A DNA stretch of 64,000 nucleotides from Planctomycetaceae bacterium (GTDB lineage: Bacteria > Planctomycetota > Planctomycetia > Planctomycetales > Planctomycetaceae). The stretch lies in the NCBI GenBank assembly GCA_020638955.1, contig JACKHO010000001.1:372001-436000 (forward strand), given 5' to 3'. Shown piece by piece: positions 35,301 through 43,448 of the stretch. The notes under the pieces were generated by a model, which saw nothing but the letters and a program-made list of their open reading frames with translations, was not told the origin of the DNA and did not search any database. Every line of letters begins with the position of its first letter. The first letter of the stretch is position 1. The position numbers and the translations under genes were made by a program.

Positions 35301-37036
35301 GGTTCTCTGCGGAAGGGCGAGTCACTGAAGAGCCAGTCAATGCCTTCGGCACTGTCGAAGTCGACGCGAATGAGGCAATCCAAATCGGGATGCGAGTTGG
35401 GATTTCGTCGCAGGTCTGCGACGTTGGTTTTCTCGAAGTGCGGCCAGTTAGACGTGTCCGTTAGTGTGGAGCTGCCATCTTCAGTCGCTTCTGTCATGTT
35501 GGACGGGTCTGACTGATTTGATGCTGCAACGGACTCGCCATTCAGGGGAGTTAACTCGATGCGGGCGAACCAGTCTCCGCCTCGCGAAAGGGTGACCTGA
35601 TTCCCGGCCAGTTTGTATTCGGTGGTATCACCTTCGATTTCGATGACGTATTCGCCAGCGTGCAGCCGCGTGGTCGCTCCTTCGGCCGACACTGTGAGTT
35701 CCTTCACCGTTTTGTTGTTCTTCAGAATGCGAATGGGAACAGCGGCACTTGCGTTGTTTTCGATTTTCAGGGTCCCCTTCCCTGTTTCGATGTACAGCAG
35801 AACCGCAGCGAACAGGACGAACGGTATGGCAAGGCCTCCCCACAAATAACGTTTCCAACCGGTGGGCAGTTGGAAACGTTCGTCTCGCGGACTAGTGACT
35901 GCCAGCGGTGACGGTGGGGAGACATTCTCAGGCTGCTGCAAATGTGCCAGCCATTTGCCCAACAATTCAGCGACCTCCTGAGCCGACTGGTACCGCTGGT
36001 CGCGATTCTTTTCCAGCAACCGCATGACGATGTCTTCCAGCCATATCGGCACCTGGGGATTAATCGACCGCAGCGAACGGGGAGCGTCGTGGCCAATACG
36101 ATTGAGAACGCCCATGGTGGTTTCGGCCCGGAACGGCGAACGTCCGGTGAGCATGAAGTACATCACACTGCCGAGGCTGAACAAATCGCTGCGGTGGTCG
36201 AGTTGGTCACCGTGAGCCTGTTCGGGCGACATGTATTGCGGCGTGCCGGCGATCATGCCGGTGCGAGTCATGGAACCGTCATCGACGGCGCGGGCGAGGC
36301 CGAAGTCGGTCAGCAAGGCGCGTTCGACAGTTCCGTCGAGCAGAATATTCGATGGTTTGACGTCTCGGTGTACGAGTCCCTGGGCATGCGCCGCCGCAAG
36401 TCCGTGCGCGGTCTGCATGGCAATCCGGAGCACCTCGGGGATGTCGAGCGGCCCTTGTGTGGCCACGCGTTTTTCGAGGGTGGTGCCACTCGAATACTGC
36501 ATGACGAGATAAGGGACGTTCTGCCACTGGTCGACGCTGTAAATGGGGAGGACATGATCATCAATGACCGCAGCGGCGGCTTTCGCTTCGCGGGCGAACC
36601 GTTGTCTCGCGGCTCCTGACGTCGCCAAATGGGGATGCATCATTTTGATGGCCACAAAGCGGTCGAGTGAGCGATCAAACGTCTTGTAGACAATTCCCAT
36701 TCCGCCGCTGCCGACAACGCCGGTGACTTCGTAGGTGCCAATTCGACCTAAGTATTGTGGCTCGTCCGTTGGACCGAGTAACCGAATGGCTGTTTGAGCG
36801 TCCAAATCGTGCCCCGTACCACTGGCATTCAGTTCTTGAATGGTCTCCGCATCGCGCAGCACGGGCAGAATTTCTTCGCACCACTCAGCGTCCTGCTCAA
36901 TCGCTCCCATGCGTGAGCGGCAGTCGGGACATTCGTCCAAATGCTGTTCGATGTCGTTGAGGTTGAATTGCCCCGCGTCAGCTGCGAGTTGACGCAGTTG
37001 TTCGTTCGTGAGGCAGTGGTCGAGTTGATTGGTCAT
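32342..37036 (-). CDS. Giant Ser/Thr protein kinase with zinc-finger N-terminus and WD40 region
   Basis: 1564 aa. Residues 32-39 (HLDECPDC) form H-x3-C-x2-C, as in zinc-binding anti-sigma (zf-HC2) domains. A Hanks-type kinase follows at about 102-370: glycine loop VGSGGMGIVY, Lys131, HRDVKPSN with Asp225, DFG at 244-246, GTPQYMSPEQ. It appears complete and active. One membrane helix at about 396-417 separates it from an outer part with WD40-like blades (about 740-1080, LAFSPDGTMLACASLDKGLL and others). Two copies of an unrecognised module follow (about 1105-1200 and 1223-1310, both with IIRRG and YRSP/YKSP). It overlaps the ECF sigma gene by ATGA, so translation is coupled and a sigma/anti-sigma relation is plausible. 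Confidence 0.92.
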   Translation of the reverse strand: MTNQLDHCLTNEQLRQLAADAGQFNLNDIEQHLDECPDCRSRMGAIEQDAEWCEEILPVLRDAETIQELNASGTGHDLDAQTAIRLLGPTDEPQYLGRIGTYEVTGVVGSGGMGIVYKTFDRSLDRFVAIKMMHPHLATSGAARQRFAREAKAAAAVIDDHVLPIYSVDQWQNVPYLVMQYSSGTTLEKRVATQGPLDIPEVLRIAMQTAHGLAAAHAQGLVHRDVKPSNILLDGTVERALLTDFGLARAVDDGSMTRTGMIAGTPQYMSPEQAHGDQLDHRSDLFSLGSVMYFMLTGRSPFRAETTMGVLNRIGHDAPRSLRSINPQVPIWLEDIVMRLLEKNRDQRYQSAQEVAELLGKWLAHLQQPENVSPPSPLAVTSPRDERFQLPTGWKRYLWGGLAIPFVLFAAVLLYIETGKGTLKIENNASAAVPIRILKNNKTVKELTVSAEGATTRLHAGEYVIEIEGDTTEYKLAGNQVTLSRGGDWFARIELTPLNGESVAASNQSDPSNMTEATEDGSSTLTDTSNWPHFEKTNVADLRRNPNSHPDLDCLIRVDFDSAEGIDWLFSDSPFRREPIGPFCVDNISGAANVPLVDAKNHRIRMSVRLECGEIEEGIWMCLEGRRIAVNVTQEDFDYVQKGNALTKVVYLTRGNNDEETGVLETVVSSRLDPGVDPLEEADRRGFPLVSATFQPMNEDAAGIPQPNLPPEAPVHSLKLPVDEESRQNGFAGDAPTITALDVSPDGNWLACATMTEPDFGSILLYDCRSGLPKDTPVASVSVGQPTDLAFSPDGTMLACASLDKGLLCFEITPDVTEGPWLRRLFQTQESDTSPYALQFTVAWSPDGKRLVTSSEWQLFVWNTAQFKLPGWEPEPSRELPFEEDMLVLKTVWSPDGKNLAVGADNGKVYLWDFSKPSPAMTVVPLPPRPDELILSLSWSPDSTRLAIGRENWVYGFHVDRQLFMTHEFPGGAEQIRMVAYSADGTVLASADAVEADDPTIHIFPDELPGNTARIVPIAEPINIRQSNGGHTKAISALKFSPDGHYLLSGGRDGEVKWWIPYQKPRQLDPIHADALRLGQSRTTVSASFSNAKSVVESLHLEQLGRYRTKVGTDAPIRVTGKQGEVIIRRGDTTLVELPRPVLEFSWNHDGFKPDGGLADFEAFNFVLFEWKSDGSLTATAYRSPIHRSLTTGDVEWKQAQTLMNQLLLKQQLANLDRIKELKLTELGRKEAELRSDGPVYLSGTETIIRRGEAMLIALSAPTRTVGWSQEGIGNHRTFEYAAKFDYILCEWRLDGKFIAKAYKSPAIGNNPFVNQGLTASTINENGVRDTLKAFARAQAEYTHCVIQYRVWVTKPTRQEEAVLDSLGFAHSAQEFTCRYTFDGQQVSDKIIGYTVKGQPAEISAWLGRNSVDAPDSPFASIFPLGHSPQSPLHPEELQKNADQMKYEQDMSNPRIKWTPRLYWTTKRDGAHVQMQLGFDGQQKRWVPSLVRSRMIHPDTPDEGMAVESRVEKWDIDSQGIPRMVSGTSRWIVTKDGKDSEVTWHWHIDSAEFGATTEEDEAQQ

Positions 37037-37647
37037 GAGGTCACCTGTTCGGGATCCCAGTCAGTGGTCATGTGGGAAATCGACTCTTTCAGCCGGGCAA
37101 TGACCCGGTACTTCGCCACGTAAATGGCTCCCGCCGATTTGCCCGACGCCTTCGCGACTTCGGCGACGGAAACACCTTCGACGGCGGTTTGCCAGAAGAC
37201 ATGCCAGGTTGCTTCGCTGAATTCATGGCGGATGAGTTCGCAGGCGTGAAACACAATTTGCCGCCGTGTTTCGATCGCGATTTCGGCCGTGATGTCGTCG
37301 GGATTCGGCTCCGAGTGAAGCCGCTGGAGGACGGATGAGCCCCCCGAAGCTCGGTCGCGCGGGAGTCGTGAGAGCAGTTTGTTGATGGCGTTGCGGACGA
37401 TGGTTGTCAGCCAGGCCCGGAATGGTGGTCGATCCTCTCCGGCGGTCCAGCGGTCGACGGCTCCCGCAATGGAAGTGAACACCTGCTGGACAATGTCCTG
37501 GGCGTCGGCATCCTGCAGCCCCCTGCCCCGGGCCATGCGGTAGACCACCGGCTCGTACAACTCCAGAAACTCGACCCACGCGGCACTGTTGGCCGGGTCT
37601 TTCACCTGCGTAATGAGGCTCAAACTGGTTTCTGGAAAATGTGCCAT
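37033..37647 (-). CDS. ECF sigma factor coupled to kinase
   Basis: 204 aa RNA polymerase sigma factor of the extracytoplasmic-function class. Region 2 is seen at WVEFLELYEPVVYRMARGRG, then LQDADAQDIVQQVFTSI and FRAWLTTIVRNAINKLL. Region 4 with its helix-turn-helix is VEGVSVAEVAKASGKSAGAI plus YVAKYRVIARL. The start MAHFPETSLS at 37647 is fixed by AGGAG six bases upstream (37654-37658 on the complement); ATGs further upstream are less well placed. The stop overlaps the kinase start in ATGA. It belongs in type to planctomycete ECF factors linked to Ser/Thr kinases. Target promoters are unknown. Confidence 0.93.
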   Translation of the reverse strand: MAHFPETSLSLITQVKDPANSAAWVEFLELYEPVVYRMARGRGLQDADAQDIVQQVFTSIAGAVDRWTAGEDRPPFRAWLTTIVRNAINKLLSRLPRDRASGGSSVLQRLHSEPNPDDITAEIAIETRRQIVFHACELIRHEFSEATWHVFWQTAVEGVSVAEVAKASGKSAGAIYVAKYRVIARLKESISHMTTDWDPEQVTS

Positions 37648-37760
37648 GCGGTTCTCCTGCATGGCATCATCCACAATGTGGGGAGTTCTTACAAAGAATT
37701 GGGGGTAAGTTCGGTGAAAAAGAAGGTTTCAGACGGTGTCGCTAAGTATGCATCGCGACC

Positions 37761-38024
37761 TCATGAAAAGAGCTTGTAGATCCCGAAGCCAATCGCTGCT
37801 AAGCCACCGATGAGTCGAACTCCTGAGAGGGCGACGGCACCGCCGCCTTCTACCTGATACCCCCACTTGCCCGTCGTCTTTCCGTCACGTAGTCCGACCA
37901 CGCCAAAGTAGGCCAATGCCAGCCCAATGGCAATTGCAATTCCCCCCAAAGCGGCAGGATGCTCGTTCAGCCAGATATTGATGGGAGAATCTGCGTCGGC
38001 TACTACGGCAGTGAGGATGTTCAT
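37761..38024 (-). CDS. Small membrane protein, unknown
   Basis: 87 aa with two hydrophobic segments (GGIAIAIGLALAYFGVVGL and VRLIGGLAAIGFGIYKLF) joined by a short polar loop. No family is recognised. It lies between the sigma factor and a secreted protein on the same strand. Confidence 0.6.
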   Translation of the reverse strand: MNILTAVVADADSPINIWLNEHPAALGGIAIAIGLALAYFGVVGLRDGKTTGKWGYQVEGGGAVALSGVRLIGGLAAIGFGIYKLFS

Positions 38025-38129
38025 AATCGGCTCGATGATCGGTAGTTGAAGAGTTGATGTGGCAAAAAGTCAGCAGTTGTATCTTCCGCGTTCCATGAGC
38101 CAGTCGCTGCAATTGGCTTTAACGCGGTC

Positions 38130-39671
38130 TCACTTTCCTGACCCTTTCAGGGTCGCAGCCCGTTGGAGTTTCTTGACATCATCTTTTGCAATAATGAGTT
38201 GGTCGCGTGACATATCGCAGTCCCGGGAATCCCCAAAATCATCCCAGTGAACATAAAGCGTGCCGTCATCGTTGGAAGCCAACAATGTTAATTTGAAGAA
38301 CCGATTTCCCCAGTAGGCTCCCAGTTTGGTTCCCTCTGGAATCTTCAGACTCTCTGGAACAATTTGGGCGTCCGGCGGAATTCGGCCGCCAATGGGATGG
38401 TTCGCGACACGTCGCCGTGTTCCATCTCCTGAAGCATCGTCGCCCTCGGCCAAATTGCCAACTCCCGGGAAATTGTTCATCCCCGGGAGGTTGGCAAAGC
38501 CCGGCGGGAGATTATCAAAGCCCGGGAAATTCTCGAAGCCTGGTGGAAGTTTACCAAAGCCCCGCGGCATGTCGCCGAAGCCCGCCGGCCGTTTGCCAAA
38601 GCCCGGGGGGAAGTCTTTTCCGAACCGGTCGTCGTTCATTGATTCGTCGAGATTGCTTGCGTACTGCTCGACCATTTGGGGGTTGTTGAGGCTTTCGAGG
38701 GCCTGCGTGCTAATGATTATCGCCGCTCGTGGGAGTTTCCTGTCGAACGAAGAAGGCAAATGGTCGTAGTGGATTTCGATGGAGTTGCCCAAATCCTGAA
38801 TGACATATGCGTCGAACCAACCTGAGTGAAAATCAACCAAGACTGGTGTCCCTTTGGGGAGTTTGACGTCTGTGGGAATGACCACTGCTTCGTCTGGAAT
38901 GGGCGCGAGGCTGTTTCGGAGAACTTTCTTGCTGGGGACGAAGGATTCGGGATTTGCGGCAGCCTTGGCAAGGATGGCAGGGTCCACGGCAATCCAGTTA
39001 TTCTTCGGTGGGCGGGCGACAACTCTCCCGCCCTGGTTGGTGTACAGAAGAGTGACCGTGTGATCGTCATTGACGCCCAGAACCTCGGCCTCTTCCCATT
39101 GCGCCATCCATCCCGCCTTCACCGGCATGCCCGGGATTAATCGGGTTGCTGCAGTAACAGCCTGATGCCCTGTGGGAAGGCCGGTGGGAGGGGTCGCCTC
39201 CAATCTCGCCTGTTCGACGGCGGCACGCTCCTGGTCAGTCATTGGCCGTGGGGTCGTGACTGGACCAGGATTGCCCAGGCGAACGCTGTTGGAAATCATG
39301 TAGCTAAAACCAGGGCCAGACGCCTCAATCCAGATTTCGACGTCTTTGTCAATCCCGAATGGAGAGGAGTTGCTGATTTCTATTGTTCCCGAATCTCCGG
39401 TAAGCAAAGAGCTCATGGGGAATGATGTGAATGGGATGTGTCCCGACTGCGTCCGACCGGCAAGCTTCGGCCAACTGCCGCCTCTTTTCGTTCGGGTCCA
39501 GTCAATGAGAATAGTACGGCGTCCAAAACTCCGGTCAAAGCGAATGTTACTCAACTGATACTGCGACATTTGTGGCGACGGAATGACCGGCGTATTGTCC
39601 GCGAGAAGTGGGCTGCTGAGTATTGCAGAAACACCAGCAACGTAGAGAAATGTTGAGAGAAACTTCAACAT
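38130..39671 (-). CDS. Secreted protein with tandem GF-x-x-P repeats
   Basis: The start MLKFLSTFLYVAGVSAILSS at 39671 gives a signal peptide; the open frame to 40184 is discarded. The 513 aa product contains two small beta modules that resemble SH3/Tudor-like barrels: VKAGWMAQWEEAEVLGVNDD (about 220-250) and LGAYWGNRFFKLTLLASNDD plus GTLYVHWDDF near the C-terminus. Between them lies a run of about eight 6-7-residue units of type GF-x-(N/K)-x-P (GFGKLPP, GFENFP, GFDNLPP, GFANLP, GMNNFP), encoded near 38450-38625. I do not recognise the whole protein. Such barrels in planctomycetes may bind partners or cell-wall material; this is inference. Confidence 0.75.
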   Translation of the reverse strand: MLKFLSTFLYVAGVSAILSSPLLADNTPVIPSPQMSQYQLSNIRFDRSFGRRTILIDWTRTKRGGSWPKLAGRTQSGHIPFTSFPMSSLLTGDSGTIEISNSSPFGIDKDVEIWIEASGPGFSYMISNSVRLGNPGPVTTPRPMTDQERAAVEQARLEATPPTGLPTGHQAVTAATRLIPGMPVKAGWMAQWEEAEVLGVNDDHTVTLLYTNQGGRVVARPPKNNWIAVDPAILAKAAANPESFVPSKKVLRNSLAPIPDEAVVIPTDVKLPKGTPVLVDFHSGWFDAYVIQDLGNSIEIHYDHLPSSFDRKLPRAAIIISTQALESLNNPQMVEQYASNLDESMNDDRFGKDFPPGFGKRPAGFGDMPRGFGKLPPGFENFPGFDNLPPGFANLPGMNNFPGVGNLAEGDDASGDGTRRRVANHPIGGRIPPDAQIVPESLKIPEGTKLGAYWGNRFFKLTLLASNDDGTLYVHWDDFGDSRDCDMSRDQLIIAKDDVKKLQRAATLKGSGK

Positions 39672-40065
39672 GTTTTGGCCTCCCCGGGAGTACGTTCCGA
39701 ATCCTGATAATGCAAGAGAAAAATCTCTTGGCCCTTTTTCAAGGCCTTTCAAAGGATAAACAAGCCACGAATTCAATGCTACCAGAAAACGTTCCATTGC
39801 TCTTTCGCCACCCGTCTTGCCGAGCCGGTTGAATCGAGTGGCAATGAGGTACCGCAATGCCTGCGTTTCATGGAGATTTACCGTCCTTGCAGTGAGGGAG
39901 AACAACGGGTGAATCATCTTGGGCCAGTGGCACCCAACCGCCCGGAATAGGCGGATGCGGTGCATTCCGGTTTGGCTGCCCAGGCATTTGCACGGTACGA
40001 TGTATCTCGAATTTGAATCGATAGCCGGCGACCGCCGGACCACGGCAACTGACATCTGGGAACGA

Positions 40066-41607
40066 ATGATGACCCGAATCTGTGTGCTTTTGATTGTTGC
40101 CCTGGGCTGCCTTCGCATGGCGGATGCTGCGGAGCGGCCGAATATCGTGGTCATTCTGGCAGACGACTTTGGTGTCGGAGACATTCAGGCTCACTATCCG
40201 GACAATAAAATCCCGACGCCCTATCTCGACAAGCTCGTCGGTCAGGGAATGAGTTTTACCGACGCGCACAGTTCATCTGCCGTCTGCTCACCGACTCGCT
40301 ACGGCCTGCTGACTGGACGATACAACTGGAGAACGCGGCTTCAGGAATGGGTCATTGCTGCTTATGAACCGCCGCTCATTGCGGCCAATCGTCCCACGCT
40401 TCCGGGAATGCTCCAGCAGAATGGGTACAAGACCGCCTGTATTGGCAAATGGCATCTCGGCTGGAACTGGCCGGGTGATCAACAAAGTCAAATGACCGAA
40501 CAGAAAAATGGTCAGGCGTTTTTGAACTGGGATTTCACAAAGCCCATACAAGGAGGTCCGACCGAACGTGGGTTTGATTATTACTTTGGAGTCGACCTCC
40601 CTAACCTGCCGCCGTTTACTTTCATCGAAAACAGTCGGACGTTGCCGCTCCCGTCCGCAGAATTCAAACCTGATCCCGAAGAAGGGATTGTGTTGCCGAC
40701 ACGATTTGCCGGGACTCCCGCGGCGCCGAACTGGAAAATGCAGGACATCCTGCCAACGCTGACAGAGCGAGCGGTGAAGTATGTGCATGAGGGGGCTAAG
40801 CACGACGCCCCCTTCTTTCTCTACTTCGCGATGACATCGCCCCACGAGCCGGTTGTTCCCTCGAAACCGTTCCAGGGGAAAAGCGGAATCGCTCCCGTCG
40901 CGGACTTTGTCATGGAAACCGACTGGTCCGCTGGTCAGGTCATTCAAGCGATTGATGCGGCCGAAATTGCGGACGACACCATTGTCATTTTCACTGCCGA
41001 CAATGGGCACTCCCATTACACAGGCTGGCAGGACTTGATTAAGGCGGGTCATTTGCCGAGTGGACCCTACCGTGGCCATAAAGGAGACATTTGGGAAGGT
41101 GGGCACCGCGTGCCGCTGGTTGTGCGTTGGCCAGACAAGGTCGAAGCGGGCTCAGAAAACGACCAAATGGTCTGCCTGACCGACCTGTTCGCCACCTGCG
41201 CAGATGCCATCAAAGCAGACCTGCCTGAGAACGGAGCAGAAGACAGTCTCAGCTTTCTGCACGCGCTCCAGGGGAAGGAGGCCGAAGTCCAGCGAACCAA
41301 TCTGGTCAATCATTCCAACTTCGGAGAATTCGCTTACCGCAGCGGCCCGTGGAAACTTGTCTTCAAACTGGGTGATGCCAATCTTGAAAAGTCACGCGGC
41401 AAGGCGACGATTCCGGAACTGTATCACCTCGGAGATGACCAAGCTGAAGAGCAGGATGTCTCGACAACGCATCCGGACGTGGTGACGCAATTGACGGAGG
41501 AGTTTCAACGACTGATTGACCGCGGCGCGACTCGAACGGGTCGACGTTCGGCCAATGACAGCAACGTTGATTTCAGGACGACGCAGCGAAAACGTTGGGC
41601 GGAATAG
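40066..41607 (+). CDS. Secreted sulfatase
   Basis: ATG 40066 or 40069 begins a signal peptide (MTRICVLLIVALGCLRMADA). The sulfatase core follows: RPNIVVILADDFGVGD (metal site), CSPTR with formylglycine Cys74, GLLTGRYNWR, IGKWHLGWNW, TSPHEPVVP and FTADNGHS. Length 513 aa is normal. The probable substrate is a sulfated sugar. The protein is clearly different from the sulfatase at 4552. Its last 40 codons (QLTEEFQRLIDRGATRTGRR and on) lie in unit 1 of a 205-bp tandem duplication, whose second unit repeats the C-terminal peptide after the stop codon. The frame upstream to 39919 is non-coding in character. Confidence 0.93.
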   Translation: MMTRICVLLIVALGCLRMADAAERPNIVVILADDFGVGDIQAHYPDNKIPTPYLDKLVGQGMSFTDAHSSSAVCSPTRYGLLTGRYNWRTRLQEWVIAAYEPPLIAANRPTLPGMLQQNGYKTACIGKWHLGWNWPGDQQSQMTEQKNGQAFLNWDFTKPIQGGPTERGFDYYFGVDLPNLPPFTFIENSRTLPLPSAEFKPDPEEGIVLPTRFAGTPAAPNWKMQDILPTLTERAVKYVHEGAKHDAPFFLYFAMTSPHEPVVPSKPFQGKSGIAPVADFVMETDWSAGQVIQAIDAAEIADDTIVIFTADNGHSHYTGWQDLIKAGHLPSGPYRGHKGDIWEGGHRVPLVVRWPDKVEAGSENDQMVCLTDLFATCADAIKADLPENGAEDSLSFLHALQGKEAEVQRTNLVNHSNFGEFAYRSGPWKLVFKLGDANLEKSRGKATIPELYHLGDDQAEEQDVSTTHPDVVTQLTEEFQRLIDRGATRTGRRSANDSNVDFRTTQRKRWAE

Positions 41608-41631
41608 GTTGAGGTGTTAGCCCACGTTGGG

Positions 41632-41662
41632 CATGCCCACGCTGCTCCGCGACGTGGACATG
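41632..41662 (+). repeat. Dispersed palindrome family E, copy 3
   Basis: CATGCCCACGCTGCTCCGCG through GTGGACATG inside duplication unit 1; one arm base differs from copy 4. Confidence 0.8.
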
Positions 41663-41836
41663 GCACGAACGGAGAGCGAACATGCCACCCGCCAACTGAC
41701 GGAAGAGTTTCAACAACTGATCGACCGCGGCGCGACTCGAATGGATCGACATTCGGCCAACGACACAAACGTTGATTTCAGGACGACACAGCAAAAGCGG
41801 TGGGCGGATTAGTTTGAGATGTTAGCCCAAGTAGGG

Positions 41837-41867
41837 CATGCCCACGCTGCTCCGCGACGTGGGCATG
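41837..41867 (+). repeat. Dispersed palindrome family E, copy 4
   Basis: The same element inside duplication unit 2, with perfect CATGCCCAC / GTGGGCATG arms. Confidence 0.85.
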
Positions 41868-41907
41868 GCACGAACGGAGAGCGAACATGCCACCCGCCTC
41901 ATCATTT

Positions 41908-43365
41908 CTATGCGTTGGATGCCGACGGTTTGTTGTCTCGACGACAGTCAATCAAAATGATTGACTCGTCTGCCTCCAGTTTCAGTTCCTTGAGTACCCT
42001 TTGAACCTTTTGGCGTTCTTCTTCGGTGAAATAAAAGATGGCCTTGAGAGATCTCTTGGTGCGATTTGCCGCTTCGTAGATAGGCACTTGCTTTTCGAGG
42101 TTTTGCTGAAGCTTCGAATTCTTTGCTAGCTTGAACTCAACCAGCGTCTTGTCTTTGTTGCCACGAGAGACCTTGAAGTCGACGGGACCACGTCCGTTAT
42201 TGACTTCGGCATTGAAGTCAGATGGCGTTGCGTACCACGTAAGTCGGAACAGAATCTGAAGGTCGGACTCCCGTTGAATTGGTTGACCGTTGTGGTAGAA
42301 GAGACGGAACGCTCCGTTGTTTTCGATCTCAGACTTCAGGAATAGCAGTCTTTCGCGGCACTCTTGAAGCGTATCGATGCCACGTTTGTAGAATTCGGTT
42401 TCAACCTCAAGCTGGGTGATTAGCTGGCCAAATTGATCAATATAGAACTCCTCCGAAGCGGTTACCTTCTCGCTACTGACAGCTTTGGCCTGCCCCCCGG
42501 TGTCTTCCTTGTACTTGATGTACCACTCGATCAGTTGCGGATACTTCTTGAGAAGTACATCATAGGCACGTCGTCGTTCTGCTTGCTTCGAGCGTTTGTC
42601 AATCGCTCGCTCAAGATATTGGCTCACCTGACTCCGAAGCTGGAGATCGTCCGTCGAGCTTACAATGGTCTCGAAGCGATCCATCAAGTCATTGCGATTG
42701 ATCCAGTTTTCATCCTTCGTGAGGATGTCCTTTGGTGCAAGCAGTACGAAATCCCCACGGACATGCGGAAGATCAAACGATTTCGGGCACCAATAACGTT
42801 TTTCGTAGTCGAAGCGAACGTTTGCAACTGGCACAGTTTTCCGGTTAGTTTCGTTGATATGAGCTTGGGCAAAAGTTTGGGTGTATTCGAGCAGATACTC
42901 TTTGATGAGATTTGCTGTGAAGTCACTAATGTTGTCTCTACCAACGCCTTCGCGGACTAGGCACACTTTCTCTATGTGGCTTCCCTTGGAGACCTTCTCG
43001 TCACCAAAATTCGTGAAGATAACATGGAGGTTCGAGTTCAGTGCTCTCGCGAAATCAATACCCAATCCGCTACCGTTGTTTCCACTTTGGCTGAATCCTA
43101 GCCAAAGCTGTTTAACTTCGGGAAACATGTACCACGATTTTAGCAGGCCTTCATCAACGTTTCCGTCAACCGATTGATCGCGTAGAAACGTCAGGTATTT
43201 GATTATTTCGTCATGAAGGAACTGGTACTCCTCTTTCTCGCTTGTGAACAGCAAGAATGGATCGATAAAGAGTGGTAGGTCGTTGATCAGTGAGACATTG
43301 AATGCCCCGTACTCTTCAATCGCTTCTGGATCAACATCAAACCAGTCGGAGAAGTACACCTTCAT
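41908..43365 (-). CDS. Orphan PD-(D/E)XK nuclease-like protein
   Basis: 485 aa, no signal or membrane segment. Near the C-terminus GPVDFKVS ... TLVEFKLAKNS gives Asp396-x13-Glu410-x-Lys412 on successive strands, the catalytic pattern of PD-(D/E)XK nucleases, followed by a helix (LQQNLEKQVPIYEA) and a strand (KAIFYF). The N-terminal 250 residues (DWFDVDPEAIEEYGAFNVSL, LWLGFSQSGNNGSGLGIDFA) are unfamiliar and could be a sensing or DNA-recognition region. ATG 43365 has GAGGG upstream. Codon use is more AT-rich than in flanking genes. It is bracketed by a tandem duplication (10 bp from its stop) and a MITE-like element (84 bp upstream). An anti-phage role is inferred from nuclease type and context. 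Confidence 0.65.
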   Translation of the reverse strand: MKVYFSDWFDVDPEAIEEYGAFNVSLINDLPLFIDPFLLFTSEKEEYQFLHDEIIKYLTFLRDQSVDGNVDEGLLKSWYMFPEVKQLWLGFSQSGNNGSGLGIDFARALNSNLHVIFTNFGDEKVSKGSHIEKVCLVREGVGRDNISDFTANLIKEYLLEYTQTFAQAHINETNRKTVPVANVRFDYEKRYWCPKSFDLPHVRGDFVLLAPKDILTKDENWINRNDLMDRFETIVSSTDDLQLRSQVSQYLERAIDKRSKQAERRRAYDVLLKKYPQLIEWYIKYKEDTGGQAKAVSSEKVTASEEFYIDQFGQLITQLEVETEFYKRGIDTLQECRERLLFLKSEIENNGAFRLFYHNGQPIQRESDLQILFRLTWYATPSDFNAEVNNGRGPVDFKVSRGNKDKTLVEFKLAKNSKLQQNLEKQVPIYEAANRTKRSLKAIFYFTEEERQKVQRVLKELKLEADESIILIDCRRDNKPSASNA

Positions 43366-43448
43366 TTACAGGTCCCTCTTAAAACCCCGCCGTGAACCCT
43401 CACGGATAGTTTCGTAACCCGGGTTAAGCAAAGTCAAGCCTGCGACGG

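Larger units (their letters stand above)
41488..41897 (+). repeat. Two-unit 205-bp tandem duplication at the sulfatase 3' end
   Basis: Unit 1 (41488-41692) holds the last 40 sulfatase codons, the stop and a family E palindrome. Unit 2 (41693-41897) repeats all of it at moderate divergence. Unit 2 still encodes QLTEEFQQLIDRGATRMDRH followed by a frame ending RKRW-like (QQKRWAD), a truncated pseudo-C-terminus. The repeat ends 10 bp before the stop of the nuclease-like gene. The 300-base gap 41608-41907 is filled by this repeat. Confidence 0.92.

Noticed and set aside
35942..36619. 225-codon plus-strand frame inside the kinase gene
   Set aside because: It is antisense to the conserved kinase domain; the long open frame follows from GC-biased codon positions.
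41627..41812. Small gene MGMPTLLRDVDMARTESEHA in duplication unit 1-2
   Set aside because: The start lies in a dispersed palindrome and the rest is a copied sulfatase C-terminus, so it is a duplication product rather than a gene.
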